The position numbers and the translations under genes are program-made. Positions 1 to 11,739 of a stretch of DNA of 64,000 nucleotides are shown piece by piece (positions within the stretch are counted from its first letter, which is position 1; every line of letters starts with the position of its first letter). This DNA is from Ignelater luminosus. Lineage: Eukaryota > Arthropoda > Insecta > Coleoptera > Elateridae. The stretch spans positions 1-64,000 of the forward strand of contig VTPC01090930.1 of the NCBI GenBank assembly GCA_011009095.1, read 5' to 3'. Under the pieces are notes generated by a model, which was given only the letters and a program-made list of their open reading frames with translations, did no database searches and had not been told where the DNA came from.

Positions 1-855
1 TTTACTGCAAAAATGTATTTTTGTTGCTCTTGTTACATGCTGCTTATTGATATTTTTTGTAGTTTTATTAATTCATTCTGCAATTTGTTTGCGTATTGTT
101 ATGTTAATGCAATTTTATGTATTCACTACAAAGTGACAAATTAAGAAAAGCTTGCATAAAAATTCTCTGAAAATAAATAATTCTAGATTTTTGCTGTTAA
201 ATGTATTAACACCAATTATTAATACAGCATTAACGCTATACTATAAAATATCACTATTTATTACTATAATGACCTTTAAGTCCACTTTTGTTTATTAGAG
301 TCAACCTAAGCTGCGGTATCATACCTTACATAAGATTTATTACCATAGAGGATGTAGATGCAGCTAGAACATCAATTTAATTATAAATAATTAAGTTCTG
401 CCATAGGCTACCTGTAAAGCATCATGATCAGGATGATACTTTATATTTTTATTTATTTTGTGATTTCAACATTGATTTTTTTAATTTTTACTTGATAAAA
501 AGACAGCAGTTCACCTCGACAGCCTTAAAAGTTTTAAAATTGCAATAGGTTAGAAATAACAAGGTTTCAGTTTAAATTATCCTAATACTAAACACGGACG
601 TTTCTATTTATTACTAGCATATAATCTTCTAATATAGCAAATACACTTTAATCGTGGTTATTAGAATTTTCTGTACTTTATATAAAAATAATTATACTTA
701 AAAAACAACTCTTACTGCCTGGAAAACTTTCTCCAGAGGTTTGTCACCCCTGTTAAAAAAACCATTTTTATTCTTATTTCTCAAAGTCTCGTAATAATTT
801 TGCGCAAGACAATTTTGTGTTAGTGAAAATTATGATTATTAAACAAATTAATGTG
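1..855. other. unassigned AT-rich sequence
   Basis: I see no convincing open frame, terminal repeat or RNA gene here. The sequence is AT-rich and every frame is closed by frequent stops. Confidence 0.6.
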
Positions 856-1116
856 TTTGAAATGATGTATCTCAGAAAGATTGAAATGAACACATTAAAA
901 AAAATCAAAGTTTAACAGTTAAAGACGTAAGCATGAAGACTGAAGAATAACAATTAATAATTAAAATGGCTAGGACATGTGTGGCGTATGCAAGATGAAA
1001 GAGCATTAAAGAGCCAACCGTTAGCTAAACGAAAGAAAGGAAAACCACAGTTGATCTGGAAGGATAATATTCGAAAAGCTCTGGAAGATAGAATTTGGAT
1101 TGGAAAAAAATTTTAA
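856..1116 (+). pseudogene. 3'-terminal fragment of a non-LTR retrotransposon reverse transcriptase ORF
   Basis: Two blocks typical of the C-terminal tail of LINE ORF2 proteins can be read on the plus strand. From 856 there is a block beginning FEMMYLRKIE, followed by frame damage. From 964 there is KWLGHVWRMQDER, then a basic stretch with GKPQLIW, closing at a TAA at 1114-1116. In many insect LINEs the W-GHV-RM motif followed by a GRP/GKP..W block marks the last 60-80 residues of the protein. Everything upstream (endonuclease, catalytic RT) is absent, as expected for 5' truncation. The clade cannot be fixed from this piece. Confidence 0.75.
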
Positions 1117-2558
1117 AGACGTTCTCCAGATCTATGACTTGTCTTTGATATACAAAGTAGCTGCTTGGATTTGAAAACTGAAGCAACCCACTTCGACGAT
1201 AAAAGCCCAGTTGTATTTTTGGCAAAGAAGGCAAGACCATGCTGACATCCTCAGCAACGCTGTTCCAGAAGATTTTTACTGCAACTTCAATACTCTGACC
1301 TTCAACAGATTAGTCAGGTCATTTCGTATAAAAATGGGTGAATCCTGTGTTGCTTATAAAGACAAATAGAAAAAAATGACACAAGAAAGATTGTTACCTC
1401 TTGCTTGGCATTTTTGTCAAAATTCGACAAATTTCGACATTATAGAAGAAGTAAGGGAAGACTCCAACAAGCTAGATGCACCTCTACAGATTGTCTCTTA
1501 TAACAAATGTCACAAAAGTCTTCGGGAAAGTCCTATTTAGTGTTTGGTGGTTGTTTTATTTAGAGTCGAATGTTGCATTATTCTTTGTCAAGGTTATTTT
1601 ATGGTTAAAGCTTGCACTTTCAAACATCTAGGAATTATTTCTATTTTGAATATTTCTGGTTTTATGCATTATTGTAAATCATTCTATACTAAATTTCTCC
1701 TGCTAGTCACATGGACTTATCGAATTTTGAGGTAACGTACTAATAAAACTTCCACTTCTGCATTATGGTATCCTGTACCACTTTCTGCAATCTTGGTTCA
1801 GATGAACCTTGAGCGAAACCGCTTTTAGACAAGTCAAACGTGAAGTTGTTTGATTACAATCCCTCATTATTATACAAATTATTGCCATAAAAATAGTGTG
1901 AGTTGCATAAAAGTTAATAATTTCACGTTTGGCCATTTAGCCACCTAGACTATGAACATATCTTTGCATATCTCGTTTTCACACCATTGAGATAAACATT
2001 TGAACAAGATTAAGTCATCTAGTTAACAGCATAATTTTTATTTTCATTTTCGTTAAAATAAATTGTAATTAAAGTTTAAAAAAATTCCTAAGACTTTTGT
2101 TGCATGTGTTATCCTACAGCAGAATTAAACTTTACTGTAGGGAATCTTCAATGTTAGTGCGTACGATAACATCAATCATAATCGCAGCAGTACTATGGCA
2201 CAAGCATTTCAGTTTGCCGAATTCTGATGTTATCGAACTCTATAGTGTTACCAGATCATTGACAACAACATTTAACGGTACAAACTTAACAGAAAAAAGA
2301 ATCCCTAGCTTTTCTAAAAGCTATGTAATGGTGAAAACCGTTGTGTAAAACAAAAAACCTAAAACACATTTATGTAGTGATAACGTATCTACCTTTTGAT
2401 GGTTCCGAGAGGTATGAGAGTCTTTGTTATCGGCTGTGCTACCAGGGAGCCAACATACATAACATTAACAAAGACATATTTACTGGTTTATTGATTGTCC
2501 ACTAGAGTGCAATATCCAATGGCTAGAGCACGTTGAAAAAAATGATCCGTTTCTTGAC
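1117..2558. other. unassigned sequence with one unexplained open stretch
   Basis: The plus strand is open for about 55 codons around 1202-1366 (contains AVPEDFYCNF), with further open stretches to about 1537. I recognise no family. It might be more decayed transposon, as it directly follows the LINE tail. The rest of the interval shows nothing I can support. Confidence 0.4.
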
Positions 2559-3025
2559 CGGTCTACCGACGCGTTTCTGTCATTATGTCATGAGGTGTTG
2601 TGATCAATGATTTTTCGACCTACCACTTTTTGTAATGGTCAGTGCTACTTTGTAATCCATTTATCATCAAATTCGGGCACTTAGTATCTATAGAGCCTTA
2701 GAATGTTATCACTGGTTTGATCCAACTTCTTTGTGTGACCTAAGACCTTCAGTTTCCTGAAAATAAACTTATAAATGCATAAAGGATGCTGAACCAGTAC
2801 TTGCCCATTTGGCCTTCAGTTTGACAAGTTCTATAGGATCAGACTGGCTCAATTTGGCCTCAGGGCTGTAGATATTTTGGTTCCTAACATATATTATATG
2901 CCTTGACCTGACAAAAACGTAGAATCTTGAATCTTGGCTACCAGACTAGACTATCGATGCGCTCCTGTCATTATCTCATGAGGTGTTGTGATCAACGGTT
3001 TTTCGACCGACCACTTTTTGTAATT
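2559..3025. repeat. dispersed repeat, copy 1, with an internal partial duplication
   Basis: An 80-bp block at 2559-2640 (containing TCATGAGGTGTTGTGATCAA) recurs at 2944-3024, with its core 388 bp downstream. The sequence between them, 2666-2890, matches a second locus at 14742-14813 plus 15091-15205 (shared text includes GCATAAAGGAT and CCTTCAGTTTGACAA). It has no coding capacity. It is most likely a non-autonomous or untranslated part of a transposon whose family I cannot name. Confidence 0.7.
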
Positions 3026-6000
3026 TCCAAACTCTCCCAGTAACACTGACCAGAGAAATATGGCAAAGCCAAACTATAGTTACATTGCATTCACCTTTCT
3101 ATGTTGAACAGACAGTAATAGTCAATTCTTGAATGATTGCGATTTGGTTGCGTTCTGGACAAAACCAGCGGCAGTCTTTTCTGAAAATATTATTAGATTG
3201 CCCATACTTGAGCAGCAGCTAGTATAGCTGCCATTTCGAAAAATCGACGTCATCTTGCTTTTTGTCTTATTATCTATATTGGTATTATAATTAAGTTTTT
3301 CAAGTCTCATATTTGCATCATCAAATAGAGTATTAATTCTAAACGTGCCACATCCACTGTTGTTGCGATTTCATTTTATAGGTAGATCGAGCCTGCCCAT
3401 TTTTGAGTTTTACGATCTAAAGTAGATTTGCAGGTGTGTTGCTGTAAACAAAGGTAGATTATTAAAATTGACCGATCGACCTCTAATCTATGTTTTATCA
3501 TATCATATACGAAAAGTGTTTAATAATACAACACATTTAACGTGATGAAGACTTTAGAATTTCCGATTATAGTAGAAGGCGGTGAGGAATATGAGAGATG
3601 AATAACATGCGCAGTGATTTACAATCTACTGTTAAGTACTTTAAAATGGCTCTTTTATGTGAAATCATATTTTCAAGCAAAAAGCAAATTTGGCAATTCC
3701 CAGCAATTCTTACATCTATTAAGTATCTACCATAAAATTTTTTGTGTAAATTATGTTTCAGCTATAAATAGGTAGAAAACGTCAAGGAATTGATAAGCAT
3801 CGATTATTCTACAAGTTAATTTATTTTTTAATAGTCGTAATATGCACATACGTTAAACGACAACACACTTGCATGTTTCGAGCATATTATTAAGCTAAAT
3901 GTAACAGCGTTGGCTATAAATTTGTATAATAATAAAGCTCGATTAAATTCTGATATAACCGGCATTAATAACACACTTTATAAATATAAACTCTTTTTTA
4001 AATTTACAACTCTACACAAGCGAAGTCTACTTTATACCTACTTAAAACGTGTGTATTAGTGTTATTTATATTTATATTTTTCCTTATCGTGACTTGTTAT
4101 AAATTAATAAATGTGACCCAAATATTTATTTTAATATTATAAAATGGTAAAGTTTGTTTTAGTAATTTAAATTTTACATTCAAGTCGGAAAAATCTATAA
4201 CTAGTTTCTTAAATGTATGAAAATGGGTCAGAATTTACTGCTCGTCTAACTTGAAAACACTTCCAGTCATATCCTGATCCTGTAAAGCATTCGAAGGATG
4301 CTCGTAGGATGATAAGGCGTAAGCACTTTTATATGCAAAGTGCATATGTAAGGCATCAAATATTCTACTATCTTCAGTTTTTCTTCCTATATATCAAAAG
4401 CCACTGAATTTTAAAATATTTTTCACTACAATGTATATTAAAGCAACAAACATAAATACCCAGAGACGTATTAAAACCGTTTGAGAGTGGTCTTTTCCTA
4501 AAGAAACGTTTATTTTATGAAACTTTCCCACGACATAATAGATTCGTTTCCTCTGCTCGTTATTTACTTAATGATATATTTTTTAATAATAATAGATTTA
4601 AAATTACTAACATGTAAAGTTTTATGAGGTCAGAGCTGCGTTGTTGGTATATATTTATAGCAGGTAACTGATAAGGAAATTTTATAGCACCCCTTGCACC
4701 GACTTGGTTATCATAATTTACCTGTTAAGAAATTTATTAATCGTTTATTTATAAAGTTAGTGGGTATTAACGGCTACATTTAGTGTTTCAGGGTGTTGTA
4801 AAATATCTCGAAAGGAAGATAAAAACTTTATCAAGAGTTTTTATTTATTTTTTTACATTTTTATTTCTAATAAATTAAAACAAGCAGTCTTACAATATTT
4901 CTTTTTGTTTCTTAAGAAATATTAGACATCCTTTTACTGAGTTTGAAGCGAAGAGATTCAAATTTGTTAAACTTGTTCAAAATACTTGCAAACTGTTAAT
5001 GTAGAAATAAATAAAATACGCATGTGTTGCACTATTATCATCCATTCGAATGAAATGATCCCTGCTATAATTTTGAAAGAGCAGAGTGAATAACTAGAAT
5101 TATAGTTGGCTCCTTAAAAACTCGTTACAGATTAAATTTTCAAGAAATTGGCAAGATGGATTAGTTTTGATTTTGAAAAAGGCCAATTTTCTTCTTTTCG
5201 TTCTTCAACTCCCTGAAAGATTCAAAATAGCACGAGGAATCAGATGACACATCGTTTCAAAGGTCTTTTTATCTTCTACACAACCACATAAATTTTTTCA
5301 AAATCTGCCAATTGGTTTTCAAGAAATTTCTTTCTGGACTTTCAAGTTAGGAAAATTAAAAAAGCAGGAAAACTTCAAATTCAGGAAGTGTGTTGCTCAA
5401 AACAACTCCTATCAACTTCAGTACGTGTCGATATGACCCACATTCATTGTCTATAATAAAAGCTCAAGTTATGCTGTCTTCAAATTCATTTAAACACTTT
5501 TAGTACTGGTTTGATTTGTATTCTCGGAAATACACTTTTTACTACAAATGGTAGAATCTATTTATCTGCTTTTTAAGCGCAATAATTTGAATCGAAAAGG
5601 AAATTACTCCTAGGTTTATTTTGCAACAGCTGATCTCATCTTCAAATTTATGTCTTATGTTAGTGTAACACTTCTTTTAACAAATAAAAACAATATAATT
5701 GTTGTTTTTAAACCTTAAAATATCTTTATTAACAATGTTTAAAACAAATGAAGTGATATGTTTCCTAATTCCTATTTTTTCTTTTAGTTCTTATAAAATA
5801 ACGCACTGTGGTTCGCTTATTCATATACCTAACTCGCATAGTATCGGCTCATTTTTTATTGATACACTTTCTTGTTTTCATTTAACCCTTCAAGATGTAA
5901 TCTTTTGTTAAGGTTTTTTTACTAATCTAATGAATTAGATACTGTAAGTAAATTATAAACAGTTAAAACTATTTTCAAACATAATTTTTTTACCGATAAT

Positions 6001-6110
6001 GTTTTGAATAATTCTATCTGGGCCAAATTATGAAAAAGCCTTTGATTCTTAGAACAGTGCCGTATAAGCATTTTGTTACTCTCATTTAGCATAAATAAAG
6101 ACTATTGTAG
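3026..6110. other. unassigned AT-rich sequence
   Basis: I see no gene, terminal repeats or tandem structure that I can support across these 3 kb. Short open frames here have no recognisable motif. Confidence 0.6.
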
Positions 6111-6307
6111 GAAGTTCCTAATGCCAAAGTCACTTAAATTGGATTAAAAAGAAAAGAGGAAACATTTGACATTTTCAACTATTTCAACTACTACTTGGTT
6201 TTGGTTACATATCTAGTTTAGTCATTACTCATCAGTTTTTATTTCTGTGATTAACTATTTCCTCCTTTTTTGATGTAATTCAAGTGACTTTGGCACTTAG
6301 AGACTTC
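6111..6307. mobile_element. foldback MITE of about 197 bp with ~50-bp terminal inverted repeats
   Basis: The left arm (6111-6163) and the reverse complement of the right arm (6257-6307) align over about 50 bp with few differences. Both share ATGCCAAAGTCACTT-type sequence and a purine-rich inner part. The non-repeated core is only about 95 bp and non-coding. TA dinucleotides lie just outside both arms (6108-6109 on the left), which would suit a Tc1/mariner-class origin, but the outermost bases match imperfectly, so the exact ends are uncertain. Confidence 0.7.
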
Positions 6308-7324
6308 TGGCTATACACCCTTCAAATAGTAAACGAATTCTGAATTATCACTGTTAAGCTAAGTTAGTAAGGCCAAAGATTCTTGTTGTTTAAAGAAAGA
6401 GAGATACATTAACTACTATTGATGACTTTAATGTACTATGTTTATTAATAAATTTTATTTTTTACATCACAATATATCGAGATTCCGAGTCAACGTGGTT
6501 TCCCCAATCAATAAACGTTTTAAACCTTAGTTTTTTAGGCCGTTTGGATATTTTGAGACTGTTGGGAGAATTAGACCCTTTGGTTCTACTGGAGAAATTA
6601 TTTGGCTTTTAACTATGGTAAAAACCTTCACTCTTAGTTTTTTTTTGGGCTACAACCAAAAATGATAAGAGGCCTAAAATAATACATTGTTGTGCTTATG
6701 TGTTTATCACGTATTAGTGTTTACTGCAAAATTGTTGACAATAATTGATACTAAATAAAGATTTAACCTTCAAACTTTTAGGTGAATGATTCTTGGTTAT
6801 TGTAGACAAAGAATGTCTGTAGTGTTAGAGAAACTTCTAACGACTTGAATTACAATCGTTTGCTCTGTAAATGAATGCAGACGGTACCTACATAGTTTAC
6901 AGCTGAGTTAATATTTAGAAGGAGATACCAGGACTAGTCACAATGGCTTTTTAACGTTTTTCAACACGTAGGACTATACATGTTATAAACAGCAACAACC
7001 ACATTTATTAAATGGATTTTTATTTACAAGATACAGGTCGTTAGGTTTCAGTAGTAATTGCTTGTTTTTGTAATAACTCAAACCAATTATGCATTATAAA
7101 GTTGAGGTTATAATTGCGATTTTTGCTTAAGTATCTTCAATTTTGTAAATTGTATAGTAATTAAGCCCACTATGGGGAACAGCGGAAGTACTTCTTACTC
7201 AAAAGAGTTACGGAAAGATATAAAATCAAATATTCCTTATATCAACAGGATGACTACATACAGGTCTACGTATTATAAAAATAATTTATAGAAACAAATC
7301 TTACAAAAATATAGTTTTTGTTGT
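6308..7324. other. unassigned sequence upstream of the jockey-like LINE
   Basis: No supportable feature. The last 150 bases may belong to the damaged 5' part of the LINE endonuclease region, but I cannot read convincing motifs there. Confidence 0.5.
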
Positions 7325-8672
7325 TTTTGACAAAAACATACCCACCTTAATGATTGGAGATATTAATTGGAAGCACGACTTCTGAGGTTCCTGAGTGAAT
7401 AATACAAATGGAACAAAACTTTCTAAGTTTTCTTCAGAATTTAATATTGACACTTTTTATCTAAATAGAATGGATGACTTTCTAGGCATTTTAGACAGTA
7501 TTGTTAACAAACATTTCACCATTCCCATTTCTTAGCATGTACTGTCTGAATCAGATTACTCTCAAAAGTATCTCTGGTCTTTTCTACATCATCACCATGA
7601 CTCATAAGTGGTAAAATTTGCTCGAAATCCTTTGTTATAAATTATGCAACATCCTGGTATACTCTAATTTTCACCAGATATACATACAGCTATTTGTAGT
7701 TTTAGAAGTTTCGTCCAAGAAGCGGTTAGTTAGTCAGCAACTTTTAAAACCCGTATAACACATCAATTCTATAATGTTTTCCAATTTATAATTAACATGA
7801 GTAAGCAGAAGAACAGGATACACCACCAGTGCTTGCAAGTCAATTAAATCAACTTACCCACAGAGTAAAATGGAAGCTTCAAAACTTTAGAATAAATTCG
7901 TACATGGGGTATGTCAAGAGTATTGAACTGGATGATCACAAACCGTAGCAAACTACTAAAGAAGTTCTTCGTAAACCAGCGATAATTTCCCTAATGAAAA
8001 ACGATACCAAAATCTGCTGCTCTGATATTGAAATTTAGACAATTGACACCCACGTGTATATTACATGAGAATACAAAATTTAGTATTTACGAATACCAGT
8101 AGTATCACAAGTAAAATGTAGAAATTTCACCAAAGAAATCTCTAGGGGACAACGTACATACCTAATATAGTGCTATCAAGTCTAACTTTTTTAGCAGTGC
8201 TAGTTCAAATCATGTTGGTGCCCTTAACCAAAGATTATTTTGTGCCCTTGCGCCCGAAGCAGGTATGAATAAACAGACACAAGGAAGGATCCCTCCTTCG
8301 ACTCGAAATAAGTATGTGTTTAAGGTTCCTAACGTCACGAGGCGGTTCTGATCTTTAATGACTGTCTGCGTAAGGAATACTTTCCAAAACGATGGAAACA
8401 CGCACTTATTACGATTTACAAAAAAAAAACCCAATTAAAATGGTAATAGTACAGAGTTTATAAATCCATAAGCCTGCTGTGTACTGTCCCTAAATTATTA
8501 CAGAAAATCATTTTGCATCGAGTAAACAAAATTCTACATACATGCTAAGAATGTGGATTTCGCCATTTATCAACCTAAGCGAGTTACAGAAATTATTGGA
8601 AATAGTTTCTAAAGAAAAATGTATACAGCTGTCGCTTTCGTCGGTGTTGCCCAAACCTTTGACAAGTGATTA
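7325..8672 (+). pseudogene. jockey-like LINE ORF2, 5' part: endonuclease and start of reverse transcriptase, heavily decayed
   Basis: Ordered motifs of an APE-type endonuclease and RT can be followed on the plus strand through many stops and frameshifts. Around 7350 there is PTLMIGDINWKHDF (canonical GDFN.KH). Near 7540 is VLSESDYS (canonical LSSDH). Near 7900-8030 is the linker with CCSDIEI. At 8360-8400 is YFPKRWKHALITIYKK, at 8465-8520 KSISLLCTVPKLLQKIILHRV, then ECGFRHLST, and at 8615-8665 YTAVAFVGVAQTFDK, which is the first RT aspartate block. The order matches jockey-clade elements. The frame stops being recognisable at about 8672, and the RT middle (FADD) is missing. The C-terminal tail reappears at 11750-12180. 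Confidence 0.85.
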
Positions 8673-8675
8673 ATT

Positions 8676-8806
8676 GCGCATTATTCATAATGCCCAGGCA
8701 ATATAAAAAATGCCCAAAGCTGTCGATCATTATTATAAATACCATTAAATTCATCACACTGTCCGGGCATTATGTATAATGCTTGGCATCTACCAGACAG
8801 TGTGAT
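8676..8806. repeat. palindrome and hairpin cluster at the edge of the integrase element
   Basis: Two 16-bp near-perfect palindromes, GCATTATTCATAATGC (8678-8693) and GCATTATGTATAATGC (8767-8782), lie 89 bp apart. The second sits in the loop of a larger hairpin whose 11-bp arms, ATCACACTGTC (8753-8763) and GACAGTGTGAT (8796-8806), are exact inverted repeats. The cluster begins where the LINE reading frame stops and lies downstream of the minus-strand integrase gene. A role as a terminus, regulatory site or transcript end for that element is inference. Confidence 0.75.
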
Positions 8807-8926
8807 TAAAACTTCTTTATGAATAATTATGAAACCGTTTTATTATATTTCAGAAGATTAACTCATAACATATTAAATGAAAAACAATGAAATTGAAAAG
8901 GCACATAACATACAAAATCTTCGATG

Positions 8927-9771
8927 TCATTTTTCTTTTTTTTTTGCATCGCTTATTTTATTTTCTATATTCGTATCCGGATTTCCATTATTTACAAGAT
9001 TTACAGGAACAGACGTTTCTGCCACACAAGTTGCAGTTGCAGGCTTTTGAATTTCCTGGTTATGTGAAGGAAGAGCATGACTAGGTTCACGAGATGATTC
9101 CGGTGACACAGTTGAACAGTCTACATTTATATTATTATTTTGAATTATAAATAATTGGTTCTGTAGACTGCTCAGCCTCTTGATTTTTGAAAAACACTCC
9201 CAAGTCTTCTTCTGAATTTACATCAGCTAGAACTTTGTGTAGTAAAAAACTTTCTAAACCAATTTTCAATTTTGTACCGAACATGGACTACAATTTATAC
9301 CACTGTGGTGTGCTCTGTTTTTCATTAGCTGTACAAAACGTAAGCCTGCTGACCATTTGTTTGTTTTGTTGTCTTCTAACCACGAACTAAGCATGTTTTC
9401 TATGTCGTGATTGGCCCTTTCTACTGATCCCTGACTTTGTGAATGTCTGGGCTTACCATGTACCATTTTTAACTCAGTCCACATGCTACAAAGCTCTTTG
9501 ACAGTATGGTTGACGAATACTCGACCATTGTCACTATGAAGCACAATCGATGCACCGAATATTGTAGAAATATCCAGGAGTACATGCGTTACTTCTTCAG
9601 CCCTTTTGCGAATTTGGTAAGATGGACTTAGTTAACAAGTATAAATTTGTAGCTACCTTCGGCTTGAGATTGCATATCGATTAAATCGAATTGGCTTCTT
9701 GAATTCATGTTTTTACTTAATAATGGTTTTACTACCAAACCTTTCTTTCGAATATTGTGACAGGTGATACA
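8927..9771 (-). pseudogene. KRBA2-like integrase gene, C-terminal part (catalytic core and tail), split by a mariner
   Basis: Reading the minus strand from 9771 downward there are CHNIRKKGLVVKPLL, then QFDLIDMQSQAEGSYKFIL with the first catalytic Asp. LHSDNGRVFVN carries the second Asp (9525-9544). SQGSVERANHDIENML carries the catalytic Glu. MFGTKLKIGLESFLLHK follows in a shifted frame (9284 down). The tail, rich in Ser/Thr/Asn, ends near 8927. This is a retroviral-type D,D,E integrase fold of the kind annotated as KRAB-A domain-containing protein 2-like in insects. A stop follows FILVN, about eight codons are lost before KRAEEV, and a frameshift lies near 9280. The catalytic residues remain, but the gene is dead because of these lesions and the mariner insertion. 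Confidence 0.85.
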
Positions 9772-9773
9772 TA

Positions 9774-11052
9774 CGAGAGTGGTCTGAAAAGTTTCCGACC
9801 TCAACGTGAAGATGGCAGCACTCGTAAATAAAAGCTACTGAATTTCGTTGTTCATCTGTTGACAGTTACTCACCAAAGTTTCAGCCATTTTGGACGCGCA
9901 GTTTTTATGTAACAGTCGTTTGAGTGAGTTGATGTGAGTTTTTTTGTGAAAATGGACAAAATCGAGTATCGAGCTGTCATTAAATATTTGTTTTTGAAAG
10001 GCAATACGCCTTCGCAAATAAAAGATGAGTTGGATTCTGTGTATGGGGACTCTGCACCATCATTTACCACAGTGAAATTTTGGGCTTCTGAATTTAAACG
10101 TGGCCGTAAGAGCTTGGGAGACGATGGACGTTCAGGACGTTCAAAAACTGCAACTACCGACGAAAACATCGCCAAAATTTACCAAATGGTGCTAGACGAC
10201 CGCCGAATTAAAGTGAGAGAAATAGCAGAGGTTATGAACATGTCAAAAGAACGTGTTTGTCACATATTAAATCAACATTTAGGCATGAGAAAGCAGTCCG
10301 CGCGTTGGGTGCTGCGTTTGCTCACGTTAGACCAAAAACGTGTTCGAGTAAATATTTCCAACGCTCTTTTGACGCAGTTTAGGCACAATAAATCCGAGTT
10401 TTGGCGCCGATTAATTACTGTAAATGAAACTTGGATACACCATTATACGCCCGAAACAAAAATACAGTCCAAACAGTGGACTGCAAAGGGGGAACCGGCT
10501 CCAAAAAAAGCAAAACTGTTTTTTCGGCTGGGAAAGTGATGGCGACTGTTTTTTGGGATAGTCATGAAGTTATTTTAATCGATTATCTTCAAAAAGGAAA
10601 AACTATTACAGGAGCATACTATGCATCATTACTTGACAAGCTGAAGACAGAACTTGCGAAAAAACGGCCACATTTGCAGAAAAAGAAAATTCTGTTTCAC
10701 CGTCTCACACCTCAACGGTTGCCATGGCGAAAATCCACGAATTACGGTTTGAACTGCTTGACCATCCGCCTTACCCACCAGATCTAGCCCCAAGCGACTT
10801 CTTTTTGTTCCCTCATCTAAAAAATTGCGCTCGGAGGACAAAGATTTTCTTCAAATGAAGAGGCAATCGCCTTCGTGAACAATTATTTTGCAGAGAAAAA
10901 TGCCGAGTACTATTTGGACGGGTTACAGAGATGGGAGCATCGCTGGGAGAAGTGTGTAGAGTTACAAGGAGACTATGTTGAAAAATAAAAAAAAATTTCA
11001 GAAAAAATGTCTTGTATCTTTGTTAGGTCGGAAACTTTTCAGACCACCCTCG
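9774..11052 (+). mobile_element. mariner element 1, 1279 bp, inserted in the integrase gene
   Basis: The 28-bp terminal inverted repeats (9774-9801 and 11025-11052) begin CGAG(A/G)GTGGTCTGAAAAG and differ at about one base. TA target duplications lie at 9772-9773 and 11053-11054. The length (1279 bp) is that of a complete mariner. It interrupts the minus-strand integrase gene between the zinc-binding N-terminal part and the catalytic core, so it is younger than that gene. The near-identical ends suggest a fairly recent insertion, but the transposase inside is defective. Confidence 0.97.
9952..10988 (+). pseudogene. mariner transposase, frameshifted and lacking catalytic residues
   Basis: The start is ATG at 9952 (MDKIEYRAVIKYLFLKG), followed by the paired helix-turn-helix region and GRSGRSKTATTDENI. 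The frame is open to 10539. It shifts near 10515, near 10691 and near 10825, and the last frame ends with GDYVEK and a TAA at 10986-10988. Mariners cut with a D,D34D triad. The first Asp (canonical DETW) is Asn here (AAT at 10423-10425, in VNETWIHHY). The second, in the DNAP motif, is missing where about 13 bases appear lost after ILFH near 10700. The third (YPPDLAPSDFF, about 10780) is kept. The sequence resembles the irritans group. It cannot encode an active enzyme. Confidence 0.95.
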
Positions 11053-11054
11053 TA

Positions 11055-11456
11055 AGTTTAGATAGATAACAACCATCTGTTTTGGATGTTTTAATACTTA
11101 GAATTTACTTCCTTTTTCATGCGATTTCTACCACCGTGACCGATGGAAATATAAGCATCGTGCAATATTTCAAATTTTGTTTCTGCATGACGTAGTACAT
11201 AATTACGTTATCTTCTTTTACAGGAACAATTATTTTTTCCACTTCCCTGATCCCTAACGTCGAATCTTCTTAACCGCTGATAATCTGCGGGTGTTTTCTT
11301 CGTCTGTTTATCTTTAAATGCTTTTACTTCTTATATTATTTCCAAGTATACTGTTTTTGTGGAAATTTGTGTATTTTGACCTTTTGTTAAAATTAGTTCA
11401 ATAAATCGATTGTTGAATCGATTTCTCATATCACTTAATAATAATTCTTCTTCCAT
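11055..11456 (-). pseudogene. KRBA2-like integrase gene, N-terminal part with zinc-binding region
   Basis: On the minus strand an ATG at 11456-11454 opens MEEELLLSDMRNRFNNRFIEL, followed by an in-frame stop (TAA) after YLEII. Then come YQRLRRFDV, ILHDAYISIGHGGRNR and EVNSKY, the last two in shifted frames. The H..GHGG block is the start of the HHCC zinc-binding domain preceding retroviral-type integrase cores. The next expected block (C..C) lies across the mariner in the other fragment. The two parts together have the length expected for this protein, about 490 residues before decay. The host element's ends are not clear on this side. Confidence 0.8.
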
Positions 11457-11525
11457 CATAGTATATTTTGACCTTTTGTTGAGTTCAGTTCAGTCAATCG
11501 GTAGTTGAAGCGATTCCTCATTGTT
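11371..11525. repeat. diverged tandem duplication of about 90 bp at the 5' end of the integrase gene
   Basis: The plus-strand text 11371-11434 (GTATTTTGACCTTTTGTT...) is repeated at 11460-11525 with about 20 percent divergence. In the integrase frame both copies encode an MRNRFN..R..EL...KGQN block, so the duplication copied the coding segment around the start codon. Confidence 0.7.
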
Positions 11526-11739
11526 TAAATATGAAATTAAAAACGAATTGTCATAAACAAACCACCTGCCGCATACGAAACAATTTGAAAGTCTCAAAAC
11601 AAACTACCGCCACTGTCTAACTAACTAACTACAGAAAAAGAAACTAAAAGTGAACCGAACGCCGCCGATTTATTAGATTACATTGCTCGGTATCTGCACC
11701 GGTATCTGTACCACTAAGTACGAAGCTATAATCTATGAA
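11526..11739. other. junction region between the integrase element and the LINE tail
   Basis: The sequence holds a (CTAA)3-like run near 11617-11628 and no recognisable motif. It should contain the boundary of the integrase element, but no inverted or direct repeat matching the 8672 side is visible. Confidence 0.4.

Noticed and set aside
8210-8434. Minus-strand open frame of 74 codons
   Set aside because: It is the antisense shadow of the jockey-like RT block readable on the plus strand.
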